DNA of 64,000 bases, from contig CM060988.1 in NCBI GenBank assembly GCA_030765065.1, positions 200,506,565 to 200,570,564 on the forward strand, read 5' to 3'. The notes under the pieces were generated by a model. The model searched no databases. It saw only the letters and a list, made by a program, of their open reading frames with translations, and was not told where the DNA came from. Shown one piece after another: positions 46,159 through 58,250 of the stretch. How positions within the stretch are numbered: position 1 is the first letter of the stretch; every line of letters begins with the position of its first letter. The position numbers were made by a program, and so were the translations under genes. Origin of the DNA: Deroplatys truncata (lineage: Eukaryota > Arthropoda > Insecta > Mantodea > Mantidae).

Positions 46159-47257
46159 TACCAGGTTCCACCAAACTTCGACAAATTTAGCTTGAGGGAT
46201 GTCAAACTAACACTTCGTCAATTTTTGCCGTATTGTCAACCACAATCACAACAAAATTACAGTTCATTAACTACAGTGGCTTGTTACATAAATTTATGAA
46301 GGTTAGCAATAGTAATGTTTGCTATGTCCATTTTCACTGGCTGAGATTGTGGCTTCAAAAACAAAACAGAAGCACACCACATGTACTTAAACTACGCCAC
46401 GCCCCCTCAGTAACCACTGTCACCAAGTACAAAATTCTATCTCCAATAGTATTCATAACCAACTGTTGTCAAATATAAGCTGTCATGGACAGAATTTGAC
46501 CAGCTTGCCACAATATTGGTAATTAGTAAACTTGCACTGCAAACCGTCACTCGTACTTCGTCATTGTATCCACTGGGTGACAAAATGAGCACATGAGTTC
46601 AGTCAACTGTGTCTACAACACCAGGGCAATTTACTATTGCATAAAATTCTTGAATCACTGTGGCCATAAGGAAGCAATTGCTTCAGTTTCTTTCTCTATG
46701 TATCTGCACAGTGTGTATTTATAAACTCCGTTACAGTCACCATTAATACGTAATGACTCCCTGGAGAAATATCTGAGTGTTACCAATAATCGCTGAATTA
46801 GTAAAAGTAACCAATTTCTGTTCGTAGAGTATTCTATCTCGGTTCAGATCTTCCAATATTTTCAACACTTCTGTTTTGATAATCTGTAACGAGCCACAAA
46901 TTCTACATCATTTACCTCATAGTTATGGTTATTTCTATGCAGTATAACAATTTCTGGACCCATATTTTCAATAAATTTGTTGAACATTTCAATACCAAAA
47001 ATATTCATGTTCAATTACTGGGATAAAAGCAAATGTGATGCCATTTCTCAAGAACTAAAGTACATACATAACATTTAAAATAGAACTGATGGACTGTCAA
47101 TGATTTGAAGGCAGGAAAATGGAGCCTCATAAGTTGACGGGAACTTCGGCTGTCAAAAGGATGATGCACATTGGTGAAATGGAATTTCCGCTTTTAATGA
47201 ACTGTTAACAGCTTGGTAATCTTCAAATGCCTTGACGACAGTTGGTGAAACCCGGCA
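46159..47257 (-). mobile_element. Harbinger-type element with transposase relic
   Basis: A 1099-bp element flanked by TTA (46156-46158 and 47258-47260). The ends are inverted and imperfect: TACCAGGTTCCACCAAACTT / TGCCGGGTTTCACCAACTGT. On the minus strand near 46740-46570 it reads GDCNGVYKYTLCRYIERETE, ASLWPQ and NCPGVVDTVD-x-TH, which resembles Harbinger transposases around the first catalytic aspartate (CPGVxGxxDGTH). Stops are present. Confidence 0.75.
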
Positions 47258-47399
47258 TTAGTCTACTATTACTTGACTGACTCAGGTTCTAGTCATGATT
47301 ATCCAAAGATGATACCCCCACCTCTCTTTTTCTCTCCCTTTTATCATGCAAGCAACAATTTGTATCATTGTTAACAACAATACTTCTATATACCTATTA

Positions 47400-47664
47400 G
47401 TACCGTGCTAGCCTCTAGTTCCCAAGGTTGCGGGTTCAAACCTGGCGGAGGGCGATGGATTTTTTCGGGCGTAAAAGTCCTTAGCATGGCTTCCTTTGGA
47501 AGGGAAGTAAAGCCAGTGGTCCTGTCATAGATTTATGGCACGTAAAAGAACCTCAAGCCTGATAAAGAGGCCTCTGAGCAAAATTACCGGTATTTCATGC
47601 CCAATATAGAATGGGATGCTAAGGACCACAGCAGTTAAAGAGCGTCCATAAATAAAACTCAAAC
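47400..47664 (+). mobile_element. tRNA-derived SINE A, copy 2
   Basis: Flanked by a perfect 14-bp duplication CTATATACCTATTA (47386-47399 and 47665-47678). The B box reads GCGGGTTCAAACCTGG. The body matches the copy at 20586-20886, including GGCTTCCTTTG, TTTATGGCACGTAAAAGAAC and TTTCATGCCCAATA. The tail ends AAATAAAACTCAAAC. Confidence 0.9.
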
Positions 47665-48139
47665 CTATATACCTATTATTACTCATTTAACTCACATTAA
47701 AGGAATTCACCATCACCATCGTAGTTACTGACTCATATCTGTTTCCATGATGCTAATGATTACATGTTCCAAAATGGCATCTCAGGTAATCATGTATCGC
47801 AGAGCTCATTAACGTAATTAAATCTGATTGGCTGGAAGATTTCTAGTGGAATGTTGTTCTCTATTGGAACTTGGAAGCAGGAACAGTTCCAAGGTCTCAC
47901 ATCATATACATATGTACTTGTAACTGTTCTATTGTAACACAACGTACTCTCTATGATCAGAGCTTTACTTATGGAACTGGTTATAAAAATGCTTGTTGTG
48001 TTTAACATTCAAACCATAAGGTTATAACCAATTGTTCACTCTCAAAAACATATGGCAATGCATCATTATCTGAAACATTTTCTACTAGTTTGTTAGTATA
48101 GCTTGAAACTACTATAATCAAAACTGCTTATCAACTTAC

Positions 48140-48354
48140 GCCAGATCCAGCAAGGGATCATCCCCACCACCAAGAATGTCGCTTGTTCCAAGTATATGGC
48201 TGATGCTCAACTCTCCACTTGTCGAACCAGAAACTGGAGGTTTGTTACCATTACCACTATTCGACGTATGCAGCTGTTGTGACTGTTCTGTTTTACTCTT
48301 GCTACTGGGGGGCTTGCCCTCTCTTGCAGTGGCGTCACCAACCACCAATATAGC
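48140..48354 (-). CDS. MED12: MED12 exon (fifth in window)
   Basis: A 215-nt exon with acceptor CCTTGTTGCAG and donor GTAAGT, beginning in phase 0 with AILVVGDATAREG and leaving two bases. After this conserved start the rest is a low-complexity linker rich in Ser, Gly, Lys and Gln, ending ILGGGDDPLLDL. Such variable linkers are expected between the conserved blocks of MED12. It is followed on the transcript by a 32.4-kb intron. Confidence 0.9.
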
Positions 48355-48387
48355 CTGCAACAAGGTCATAGAATTACAATACTCTCT

Positions 48388-48640
48388 GATATGTTACACT
48401 CACATAACTTTCTCCACCCACTCTTCCAGAGCGTATTCTTACACCACTTCGTGTTAATTCAAACAAGCTTTAAAGAAATAATTTCATTACACATCACCTA
48501 GTTACTTTCCACCCAAAAATTCCATACCAAGATTTTACTGTAAGCATGTTTTGAGACCCCCTGAATGCAAAAAAAAATTTTTAGAAAAAGGTCTGTGTGT
48601 GAGTGTATGTATGTCTGGGAACAGCATAACTCAAAAAAAA
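48388..48640. repeat. R/R2 mosaic fragment
   Basis: 48388-48500 is the 5' end of a plus-strand R2 copy (GATATGTTACACTCACATAA, CTTCGTGTTAATTC). 48503-48640 is the 3' end of a minus-strand copy (ACTTTCCACCCAAAAATTCC, then TGTGTGTGAGTGTATGTATG and ACAGCATAACTC). A further R element starts at 48641. Confidence 0.6.
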
Positions 48641-49460
48641 TCTGATGTGTTACACTCACATGACTTTCTCTACTCTTGTACAAACTATTTTTACAAACCT
48701 TATTATCCATATGCTTCATGTTAATCGGGATATCGAGATGTCGATCTTATTGCTAATTTTCTTGTAGATGCCAGGGGAATATGGTAGGTTTTAAGCGCTG
48801 GTTGCTATGTGACGCATTCCATTCTCTTTGCATGTCCAGAACATAAAAAAAAATGAATAACGAATTTGAGAAAAAGTATAAGTATTTGAAAATTTAAGGG
48901 AATAACAAGCAATATCTCGAAAATGGTTCACTAAACAAAAAAAAATGTATATGACATAAATTGTGTATTTTAACGCGATCTACATTTTTTGTGTAGTAAA
49001 ATTTTGTCGATCTCTTATGGTTTAACAGTTATGCAAAAGTCGTTCACAATGAAGAATACTTTTGGAGACATTCCCACGAAATTCAAGATATACATGTTAT
49101 TTGTCATAAAAATATCTTAAACATATGATATTTTAATCAAAATCGTTAGAGCCATTTTTGAGAAAATTAAAATTTTCGAAAAATCTTCCATGTAAAGGGT
49201 AATCTGGGGTGGGGGGATTTTCCTGAAAACCTTTGTGTCGCATCCTTGGAAGATACTGAACCTAAATACCAAGTTCGGTGTTTATCCGACTGTTCGTTTC
49301 TGAGTTATGCTGTTCACAGACACACACACGGACATGTTTCCAAAAATGCTTTTTTTGGATTCAGGGGGTCTCAAAACATATATTTCCGGTGAAATCTTGG
49401 TATCGAATTTTTGGGTGGAATACAATACTTCCCCTACTTACTATACGTAGTAGAGAAAGT
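48641..49460 (+). mobile_element. R-family element, plus copy
   Basis: An 820-bp copy from TCTGATGTGTTACACTCACA to TACGTAGTAGAGAAAGT, preceded by A8. Its microsatellite is the shortest here, only ACACACACAC at 49320-49329, so the copy is shorter than its relatives. Confidence 0.85.
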
Positions 49461-49559
49461 AATATACCAAACTTTGTTTAGGTAAATCAATGATAATTAA
49501 ATCTTCTTTCAGACAAAGCAGTGTGTAGGGCAAGGGGTGAAAGGTAAAATCAGACTGAA

Positions 49560-49680
49560 AAATCTAATGCCATGGATGGAATTTGAACTACAAGTTGGTT
49601 AGAGCAATCGGGGAGAAACCGGAAGATCCGTGATTCTAATCCTGGCTATGGCATTGAATTTTTCAATCTTTTTTACCTTT
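49560..49680 (+). mobile_element. tRNA-derived SINE B, copy 2
   Basis: GGTTAGAGCAATCGGGGAGA, GATCCGTGATTCTAATCCTG and GCTATGGCATTGAA match the copy at 44277-44440. It is more decayed in the B box. Confidence 0.5.
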
Positions 49681-49686
49681 CAACCA

Positions 49687-50865
49687 AAATTGGTATTTAA
49701 GTTCAGTGCCTTCCAAAGATGCAACACAAAGATCTTCAAGAAAATCCCCCCACCCCAACCTCCCCTTACATAGAACATTTTTGAAAATTCTTTATTCTCT
49801 CAAAAATGGTTCTAACAATTTTGATTAAAATACCATACATAAAAGATACCTATTTACAAGACAAATAAAATGTGTATGTTGAATTTTCTGGGAATAACCT
49901 GTGAAGTCCTTTCATTCGGAAGGAATTTTTTATAATCTTGTTGACTGATAAACGTGAAGTGATAGGCAAAAACGTACTACACAAAAAATGTAGATCCCTT
50001 TAAAACACACAATTTATTTCAAATAACTTTTTTTGTAGTATCAACCATTTCCAAGATATTTGGGATTAATGGTTCAAATTGTTCACTACTCAGCCATTCT
50101 TTTAAAGTCCTGTCGATTTTCAGTTGTTTCTCATAATGCCCTGTAGGGGAGAGGTTCCAATGCCTTCAGCTGTCGTGGTGCGGGCGCTGCGGATCCCTAG
50201 CACTCATGGTACTTCTGACGTTACTAGAAGTACGTTGGGCCGAACATTCGAGCCCCTCCCATTGGTGAGCTGTTCGGATTGGGTTGGTCTCGGCGGGGCA
50301 GTGGTTCCCAATACCCGTGGGAGATTGGGTACGGCTGTATGGTTTTCCCTGCAGCTGGAGTACTGAGATGCCTCAATGTCCTCCGGTACTGCCCTGGAGA
50401 GCCGGTAGATGGCATGCTAGATTGCTGTCGGCCCCACCGAGGTTATCAGTAGTCACCCTTCGGGGTTGAAGCATGTAAGTGGCATATCCACTTCCATCTG
50501 CACGCAAGCAGGAGGGCCTTTTTAGATTCCAGATATTGGCCTCATGGGAAACCCCCACGGATGGAAAGTCATTAGGCTGGCGCTATCCCTGGGCTTTGGG
50601 CTTTGGCTCTTCCCTTGTAGACCTTGCTCAACACTGTTTCTCATAATGTCATGGAAACAGTATGGAAGTTTAGAGCAGCATATAGCACCCAGTTGCTAAA
50701 CATTTGACTATCGCTGTTCCCTTTGAATCTATAGCAAAACGTGTAATGTAGCTACTTCTGCAAAAGTTTGTCTCGATTAAAATGAAATAGACAGAAAAAT
50801 AAGCTTTCGTAAGAATAGTTTTTATATCCATAATAAACGATACAGGTTAAAGAAAGTCATGTGAA
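49687..50865 (-). repeat. R2-family copy split by a GC-rich insert
   Basis: Minus-orientation R2: AATTGGTATTTAAGTTCAGT, TCAAGAAAATCCCCCCACCC, TTTTGATTAAAATACCATAC, GATAGGCAAAAACG at the left. It resumes after 50648 with ATGTCATGGAAACAGTATGG and ends GAAAGTCATGTGAATG. The microsatellite end is missing. Confidence 0.65.
50139..50634. mobile_element. GC-rich retroposon-like insert, class unknown
   Basis: This 496-bp insert is flanked by a perfect 14-bp duplication TGTTTCTCATAATG (50125-50138 and 50635-50648). It is clearly GC-richer than its surroundings (starts CCCTGTAGGGGAGAGGTTCC). No inverted ends, poly(A) or coding sequence is recognised. The duplication length suggests retroposition. Confidence 0.7.
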
Positions 50866-51668
50866 TGTTGTAAATGTGGCCTAATGGATTGCTAAGAACA
50901 GTTATGATTCAAATCCACATGGTGAGTGGAAATGTAGACTCTCTTACTGTGCAACCATTGCTCGCCAATCAATATTACAGCCATGGATGCAGAAAGGAAA
51001 TACTCCTATTTCTATTTTAGCCTGAAAAAGAAACCTCTTTGCCAACAGAGAAGCTTATATTCCTCCTAGAGATGTGGTAAATCACTAATTTTATGACACA
51101 AAATAAAGTGCACAAAATGTGGCTGATATGCCACGATCTTTACAATAACCTTCTAGATTTTGTGCACACGTCTCTACTCCCATTACCCATACCCCCACAA
51201 CTTACTTTTTCCTGCACACTAATCAGAAAATGTACATTGTGAATGACAGATGATGTGTGGTTTTCAAAACTACACAGAGTTACAGCTGATCTCTCCATCA
51301 CTTCTTGGGTCTTCCTAAACTTGGACAGTAATTTAATACTCATGCTTGGAGAGCACTACAGTGAGAATCCATTCTATGAAGGTGATCATATCATTCAACT
51401 CTTTTATTCCCTATTGTTTCTACTATATTTGTAATTACTAATTGTTTTCTTATATCTTCATTCTTTTAATGATCCAGCAGAGTGTATGCAGCCATTGGAC
51501 ATAACAATTTCATCTCTGAAACCTCAATCTTTAGTTTATATTTACTTGTGAAGGTCCATACTTCTGCTCCAGTATCAGGACTGGAATCACCAGAACTTTA
51601 TAAAATTTTTAAATTGTTTTTCTACATACCTTCTTAAATAGTGTCCTTTTAATACTCCCTATTAATGC
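50866..51668. other. MED12 intron, nothing recognised
   Basis: AT-rich intronic sequence with short frames and no recognisable ends or motifs. Confidence 0.45.
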
Positions 51669-51970
<302 letters not shown>

Positions 51971-51977
51971 ACATACT

Positions 51978-52180
51978 AATATTATAAAGAGAGAAAATCT
52001 ATGTGTCTGTTGTCTGCCTCTGTATTGTAACCTCTAAAATCACTCAACCAATTTTGATAATTCCCTCACCATTGGAAAACCCTATTCTTTCTAATGGTCA
52101 TGGCTATAAAACACCTAATTTCAATTCATAAATTATTAAAAGAATAAAAAGACTTTGTGAAACCTATGTACTAAAATTCC
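51978..52180 (+). repeat. Unclassified repeat T, copy 2
   Basis: Starts ATATTATAAAGAGAGAAAAT, then TGTGTCTGTTGTCTGCC, AATCACTCAACCAATTTTGA and CCATTGGAAAACCCTATTCT, in the same order as 34935-35300. It starts directly after the compound microsatellite. Confidence 0.5.
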
Positions 52181-52847
52181 GACTGATGACTGTTCCACCA
52201 CCAAAGGGAACTTATAGACTGCTCAGCATTTCCAGAACTTGGAAGACTGTCAGGAGGAGGTTAAGGAACTCAGATGTTCAGCCAATGTTTCACATCCTTT
52301 TGTGTGAATATCAGATTTTTCATCTGTTATTAGGAATAGGCAATAGGGAAAGGGGCAGTAGGTGGTCTCAGGGGGACTCACTCTGCTGGTAAGTGGGTAG
52401 CATTTAAACCTGAATATGCCAGGTACCCCTGCCATGCATGTCCTCGCCATGATCCCTGGGTGCATTTGCAGCTAAGCGTGGAAAGGCAAAACTGCGAGAT
52501 TCTAATGCAATAAATGGGACCTAACAGCCAAGGAAGTTAACCCTGACAGAAAACAACTGCTGCCTTGTGGTGTAGTTGGCATTATGAAGCCTAAGGCAGA
52601 AAATCCTGGGTAGACCAGACTCAGCAACCTGTCATGGAGAAAGAAATAAATACTACTAAAATGCTTCAGAAAAGAAATTGGATGATCTTACAAACATACC
52701 CAGGAAAAGATGTAGAGATCAATTCTGATCTGGAGACAGAACAGGGCAGTAGGCAAACCTTGATGTTAAAGAAGAAGATGCTGATATAGGCAGGGTTGTG
52801 CAAAATTACAATTATAAGGGGTAAAGGGGAGGATCCGCCACAAAAAT
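52181..52847. other. MED12 intron, nothing recognised
   Basis: No gene, repeat end or RNA signal that I can name. Confidence 0.4.
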
Positions 52848-53835
52848 CTTCTATACCCCCACTGTTTAATCTTTGCACTTGACAGTTTGTGTGGCTCTGC
52901 GTAACGTTGGCTATATTGTGGTTGCGATGTTGCCAGAGTGGTTAGTAAACAACAACAACTGATTGTTCTCCTTTCTCTCGTGTCTAAGCCGCATACAAAA
53001 AGTGTACATAATTAGCGAACGTAAGTGAAAAACTATTTCGCATTATTATCGTTAATTGAAAATAACCCAGCATAAACATTGCAACATGTGTAGAATAAAT
53101 TACCACTTTTGACAATAGACACAGAATAATGCAAACTATAAGCTGCGATAACAAAGTTATTTTCACTCACACTGCTTGGTTTAGGAATTTTGCCCTCATT
53201 CTCTTGGCGTTCACTCCCTTGTAAATAACAGTTCTCATAACTAGTCCAAGAGCTGCTGCAGTTTGTTGTACGGCTTTATCAGCAGGAATATAGGGGATGC
53301 CCATGAACCTTCATGTACTCCTCCTGTTCAAAGAATTCCCAGGCCTTTCTTAATGTTCCAATGCCTGACCTTTAAGTGGCACATCTCGATGCAAAGGATT
53401 TTCCTTCATGAATATAACTTGGTAATCGGCATCGTTTTTTGAGACATTGTCGCACTTCAAATCTTGTATAAATAATATTAATGAAATATATATAAAAATA
53501 GATAAATATAAATAAATGTATAAACAAACACCAACAATAACAAAACTATCAAACAATAACCACAAATATAAATAACATTGATCAATACCAGTTTGCAAAG
53601 AATAACTCGACACATGTGCTAAAGATTCACAAACTGAAACACGTGGCAACATCCAGCAACAGAGCCAATTCAAGTTTCTCTTCTGCTTTGTCATTAAACA
53701 CCTGGAATGCTGTCTTGTGATTGGTTTAGGAGGTCTAACGGTTAAAGCTTTTCATCTGTTTTTTTTTTTTTTGTGGTGTACCAACTTAATCACTAGCTGT
53801 CAAGTGCAACACTTCAACGGCAGGGGTATAGAACA
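52848..53835 (-). mobile_element. DNA transposon with about 37-bp TIRs, class unclear
   Basis: Inverted ends TTCTATACCCCCACTG / TTCTATACCCCTGCCG, with TTGCACTTGACAG at both inner borders. The minus strand holds a coding relic: KNDADYQVIFMKENPLHRDV (near 53420), then DKAVQQTAAALGLVMRTVIY (near 53260), the latter like a helix-turn-helix. The target duplication is unresolved. Confidence 0.6.
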
Positions 53836-54008
53836 TTGTACAATAATTTCATAAAGAAGGAGGGGAGGTAAATAAAATTCAGTTTAAAAACTCAGCCTTG
53901 TAACTTTGGGTAAAGCAGCTAGTTATACAATACTTTGACCAGATTGGTTAAACAGTTCAGTAAGTGTAATTTAGCACATTCCCTACACAAATGTGTCAGA
54001 ATTGCTAC

Positions 54009-54136
54009 CTTAAGAACAGCTAGCACAGGTCCAACCCTAATATTGTTGTGAGCGGCAGCGAGGAGATGTCGGTCACAGCTCAGTTTGATGCTATATCCAG
54101 GGGACACCGCATTTGGTACAGGATGGGGTGAAGTTC
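54009..54136 (-). CDS. MED12: MED12 exon (fourth in window)
   Basis: A 128-nt exon with acceptor GTGATTGCAG and donor GTAGCA (a weaker donor than the others). It reads TSPHPVPNAVSPGYSIKLSC then DRHLLAAAHNNIRVGPVLAV and LK, ending in phase 0. SCDRHLLAA is the conserved MED12 motif. The GTAGCA donor is supported because the next exon resumes the protein without loss. Confidence 0.92.
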
Positions 54137-54222
54137 CTGCAATCACATCAATCACAAGTGCAGTCACCAATCACAAACTCCATGTTCAGGTAGTCTGTTA
54201 GCTCAGTAAATCAGTCTCTTAC

Positions 54223-54333
54223 CTACGGAATACAGCGCTGGCTGAGGACACTCGACTGTCTTGAAAAGTCGCAGCAAGAGATGACATGTCAACCTGGCTC
54301 CAGCTTCTGCCTCAATATCTGCATCTCCCCGAC
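54223..54333 (-). CDS. MED12: MED12 exon (third in window)
   Basis: A 111-nt exon with acceptor TTTGTTGCCAG and donor GTAAGA. It reads GRGDADIEAEAGARLTCHLL then LRLFKTVECPQPALYSV, again starting and ending one base into a codon. The GARLTCxxLLxLFKT block is a strong MED12 signature. The next exon is only 86 nt away, the shortest intron in the window. Confidence 0.94.
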
Positions 54334-55192
54334 CTGGCAACAAACACTTGCTAATAGTACGAAATTTCTTCATATGATAAATATCTAGATACTGACACAT
54401 TTAACAATTAACCACAAAAGAGGAGTCAAGTTTAACACTTTGCTCACTAATTAACTGAACAAAACATGATTCATAAGCATTTGCTTACATGACCAGCTGC
54501 ACATTCACTGTGATGGTTAATACAGATGACTGAATCTTCCATACCTAATGCACCAAGAACAGATTGATAAAATTTTCAAGCCTGATGCCCCAGTATATTT
54601 ATTTATAAATACTCTTATTAAAGGTCAAGGATGTAGATCACTTCCTGTGTACAACCGTTTCACTGTTTAATGTACTTCATATGGCTTTTTGTAAATACTT
54701 CGTCATTAAATTGTATCCTTATGTTTTATTAACTTTGTATCAATATAACTACACTTTGATGAAACTATGTATACAAATGTGGTGAACAAACAATCTAATA
54801 GAACACAATAAAATAGAATTTACTCACTGAATATTATTTACAGAATATACGCCATCTTTATAAGTTTTATTACTACTAAAGTCTGAGAAAATCATCTGCA
54901 CCTTTCTGTTTGAGCATTTTGCCTGTTAATGCCTTGAAAAAGTTGGCTATCCTGTTGTACAAAATTACTCCTCGAGGGCGATATGTTGCTCATCGTTCCA
55001 ACAAGTCTATGATGATGTAGATGTATTGATTCAGTTGCATATGTATAACGGGGTGTGATAGTCTCTATTTTTGTGGAAACAATGCAAATTATTAATAAAG
55101 AATACTCTTTCTAGGATATGTATACATGGCAGCAGCAATATGTTAAGTTCATTGAAAATTGGTTTACAAATTAATTACAAGTAAGACAATAT
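54334..55192. other. MED12 intron, nothing recognised
   Basis: AT-rich sequence upstream of the third MED12 exon; no element ends or frames recognised. Confidence 0.45.
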
Positions 55193-55359
55193 GGGCCACT
55201 ACCTGAATGATAAAAATACTTAACATCTTGTTAACGTCAAAGACAACTGCGAACAACAAACAGCTTTCATGAAAGGATTGACCAAAGTATTGGCTTCTGA
55301 ACATGCTCCAATATACTTTTATTGCAGAGGTCTCTGTGTCAGTAGCAGACAACTATAAT

Positions 55360-56259
55360 CTGTCTCAACTAAGAATGATCCTCTTGTTAGCATATGGGAG
55401 GGAAGAAAGAGAGAGATAGAGACACTGAGACGGAATGCTCTTAGACCACTGATTGGTGGAGGCAAGTTCATGGATATTTTGTTTTTGCATAGTAACTGCC
55501 ACTAAGAAGTACAGTACTGTAAGTATTTTTCTAATCCTGCTAAGTGTAAATAAGTTTTGAGGAGAGAAAAGTCTATAAATGTTTACATCACAGATGTGGT
55601 CTGGGCTTGTGAATTCTGAAAGGAATGCTTACAACAGATATATACACATACATAGATTAAACCGAACACAGGCACAGTTATACAGTCTTAACTTATTGTT
55701 AAATAATATACAGATTAACATTGTATTCTAATGAAACAGTTGTATAATACGTAAGTTGTATTCCTATACAATGCAGCCCTCTCAGAATAAAGTAGGTCTT
55801 TCTTGAATTGAATGCTGATTCAGATATTGTTTAAGGTCAAGAGCGCTTCTGATATTTAAGAATGTATTTCCTGCACCTCTTGCTTACTTCACCAGCCCAG
55901 AACACTTGTATGCAATTTAAAAGCTGTCAGCATATCACCATGGAGCAGGTCTATCAATTTGCCGCAATAAAACACAGTCAAGGCAAATCTTAAGAAATGG
56001 TGAGTGACAAATCATTGTGCATTGTTTCACAATGTTTAAGAAATAAACCCCAAAGCGTAACCTTATGCTACTACACGATAACAGTAATTCTTTTAACACA
56101 TAGATTTAATAAGTTATTGGTGATGTCTTACTCAATTTATTGCCAAGAAGTTAGCGCTGCTATAATTAGTGTTGCAAAACTTATGTGCACACAAACATGT
56201 GGCAGGTTGAGTTCGTTCCACCTTGTTATTTGTGACAGCATCGTTCTTGTCTGAGACAG
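55360..56259. mobile_element. 900-bp TIR element in the Harbinger copy
   Basis: Inverted ends CTGTCTCAACTAAGAATGAT / CTGTCTCAGACAAGAACGAT. Flanks ACTATAAT and AGTACAAT agree at six of eight positions, which could be an old 8-bp target duplication. No coding sequence recognised. It is absent from the sister copy at 38042-39213. Confidence 0.6.
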
Positions 56260-57367
56260 AGTACAATTATTGCCATGTCATTTTCCTGATTGAGGTTAGA
56301 ATCATGATGTCATCTGAGGTGCAGGGAAACTAATGTTTCACCATTTAAAAAGTCATTAATTATAGAAATTGTTTGCTAAGCACAGAGGAATTATCGAGTA
56401 CAAAAAAGCTGACAGAGTTAAATTAAAGAAGGATGCAGCTTAGGAGAAAATCTGTGAGCAATTTAATTGCATTGTATGTGTTTCTTCCAGGTTCAGTAAG
56501 CAATTATTGCAATTTTGTGCTAACGTAAAACACAGCAACAATAAGGCCTGGTGAAAGATGGTTTTGAATGGTTTAACTGGTGGTGGACAGCACAATGAAA
56601 CTAAAGTGGAAGAAATTGTGTTACCACTGACTGAGGATCAAGCAGACCCCCCAAAAAAGTACTGTTCACTTCTTAAAGCAAAAACGTACCATTAAATGAA
56701 AAGTGCCATTAACATAACATCTCAGAGTGATTAACACTTCCAGCATAGCAGAAAGTGGCATGTTTCAGTTGGTAGTATCACTTTGGACGATGTATATTGC
56801 TTTAAAAACTCCTCATTTTGCAGGTTTCCAAATTCATTACGATGCAGTTATTCTTCGGTTAGGAATGGCATTAAAAAACTTCAACTCTGCATCAACAGCT
56901 TGGTTTGCAGCAGACATTTTCTGGCTTGCAACATTTGTTAAACGCTTTAACACAAGAGTCCAGTGATGTTATCATAACACAATATTTAACACAATGTTAC
57001 AAGCAACCAGTGGCACAGCCAGAAAATATTAAGGAGGGCGGTGCTATGGAGAGGGATCCAATTTTTAAACAATTTGTACCAACTCAAATGATAAGCATGA
57101 ATTAATCCTGAGTTGAAATATATAAATAAATCAATTTTATATTCATAGATTAAGGTGCAGCAATTGGAACTAAAATTAGGATAGGATTTTTGCATATTCT
57201 AAGTGACAAATGTGTTGCGACATGAGAATTACTGCCCACTGTGAAACATTTTACACAACTAAACTCTGGCTAATCCGACCCTAAGTAGTTTAGCCTCTTA
57301 ATAATCCGGCCCACATTTGGTTCAATGCCAAACATTAACAAAGTATCATTCATTATTTGGTATTTTT

Positions 57368-57993
57368 ACTTTCTCTACTACGTATAATACGTAGAGGAGG
57401 TATTGCATTCCACCCAAAAATTCGATACTGAGGTTTCACTGGAAAATTCATGTTTTGAGGTGCCCTGAATCCAAATAAAGCATTTTTGGAAACATGTCCA
57501 TGTATGTGTCTGTCTGTATGTCTGTGAACAGCATAACTCAAAAAGAAAATGTCAGATAAATACCAAACTTGGTATTTAGGTTCAATATCTTCCAAAGATG
57601 CAATACAAACATTTTCAAGAAAATACCCCACCCCAAACTACCCTTTACATGGAACATTTTTTCAAAATATTTTATTTTCTAAAAAATGGCTCTTAACAAT
57701 TTTGATAAAAATACCATATATTAAGGATATTTACATGACAAATAAAATGAATATCTTGAATTTTTGGGGAGTACCCTATGAAGTCCTGTTCATTTGGAGG
57801 AAATTTTGTATAATTTTATATAACTGGTAAATCCCTTTGTATCTATAACGAAATGTGTAATGTAGCTATTTCTGCAAAGGTTTATTTGGATTAAAATGAA
57901 GTATATAGAAAAATAAGCTTGAGTAAGAATAATTTGTGTACCTACTAACAAACAATAGAGGGTAGAGAAAGCCATGTGAATGATCTATCACAT
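57368..57993 (-). repeat. R2-family copy, minus
   Basis: Starts ACTTTCTCTACTACGTATAA, has TGTATGTGTCTGTCTGTATG as its short microsatellite, then ACAGCATAACTC and ATCTTCCAAAGATGCAATAC, and ends GGTAGAGAAAGCCATGTGAA. It is about 630 bp, so part is deleted. Confidence 0.75.
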
Positions 57994-58089
57994 TTTTTTA
58001 GTAGTATTTTAATATCCATTCGTACTGGATACAGGACCATAAATTGGGGATGCTTATGATACTGAAATGAAATAATTGGGGAAGGAAAC

Positions 58090-58250
58090 GTTCCAGGTCC
58101 AAGTTTTAGGGTAACTCCCTGGTATTTGCCAGTTACAAGGACTGAGAAAAACCTCAGTTAGGGAGGATGGTCCTGGCAGGATTTGAACCACAGACCTCAT
58201 GTTTATAAGTCCATGCCTTAGCAACCTCCACTACTAGAGTGCTCCTGATT
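58090..58250 (-). mobile_element. tRNA-derived SINE-like repeat, minus
   Basis: The minus strand reads CTAGTAGTGGAGGTTGC (A-box-like) and GGTCTGTGGTTCAAATCCTG (B box), followed by CCTCCCTAACTGAGG. Ends were not resolved. Confidence 0.5.
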
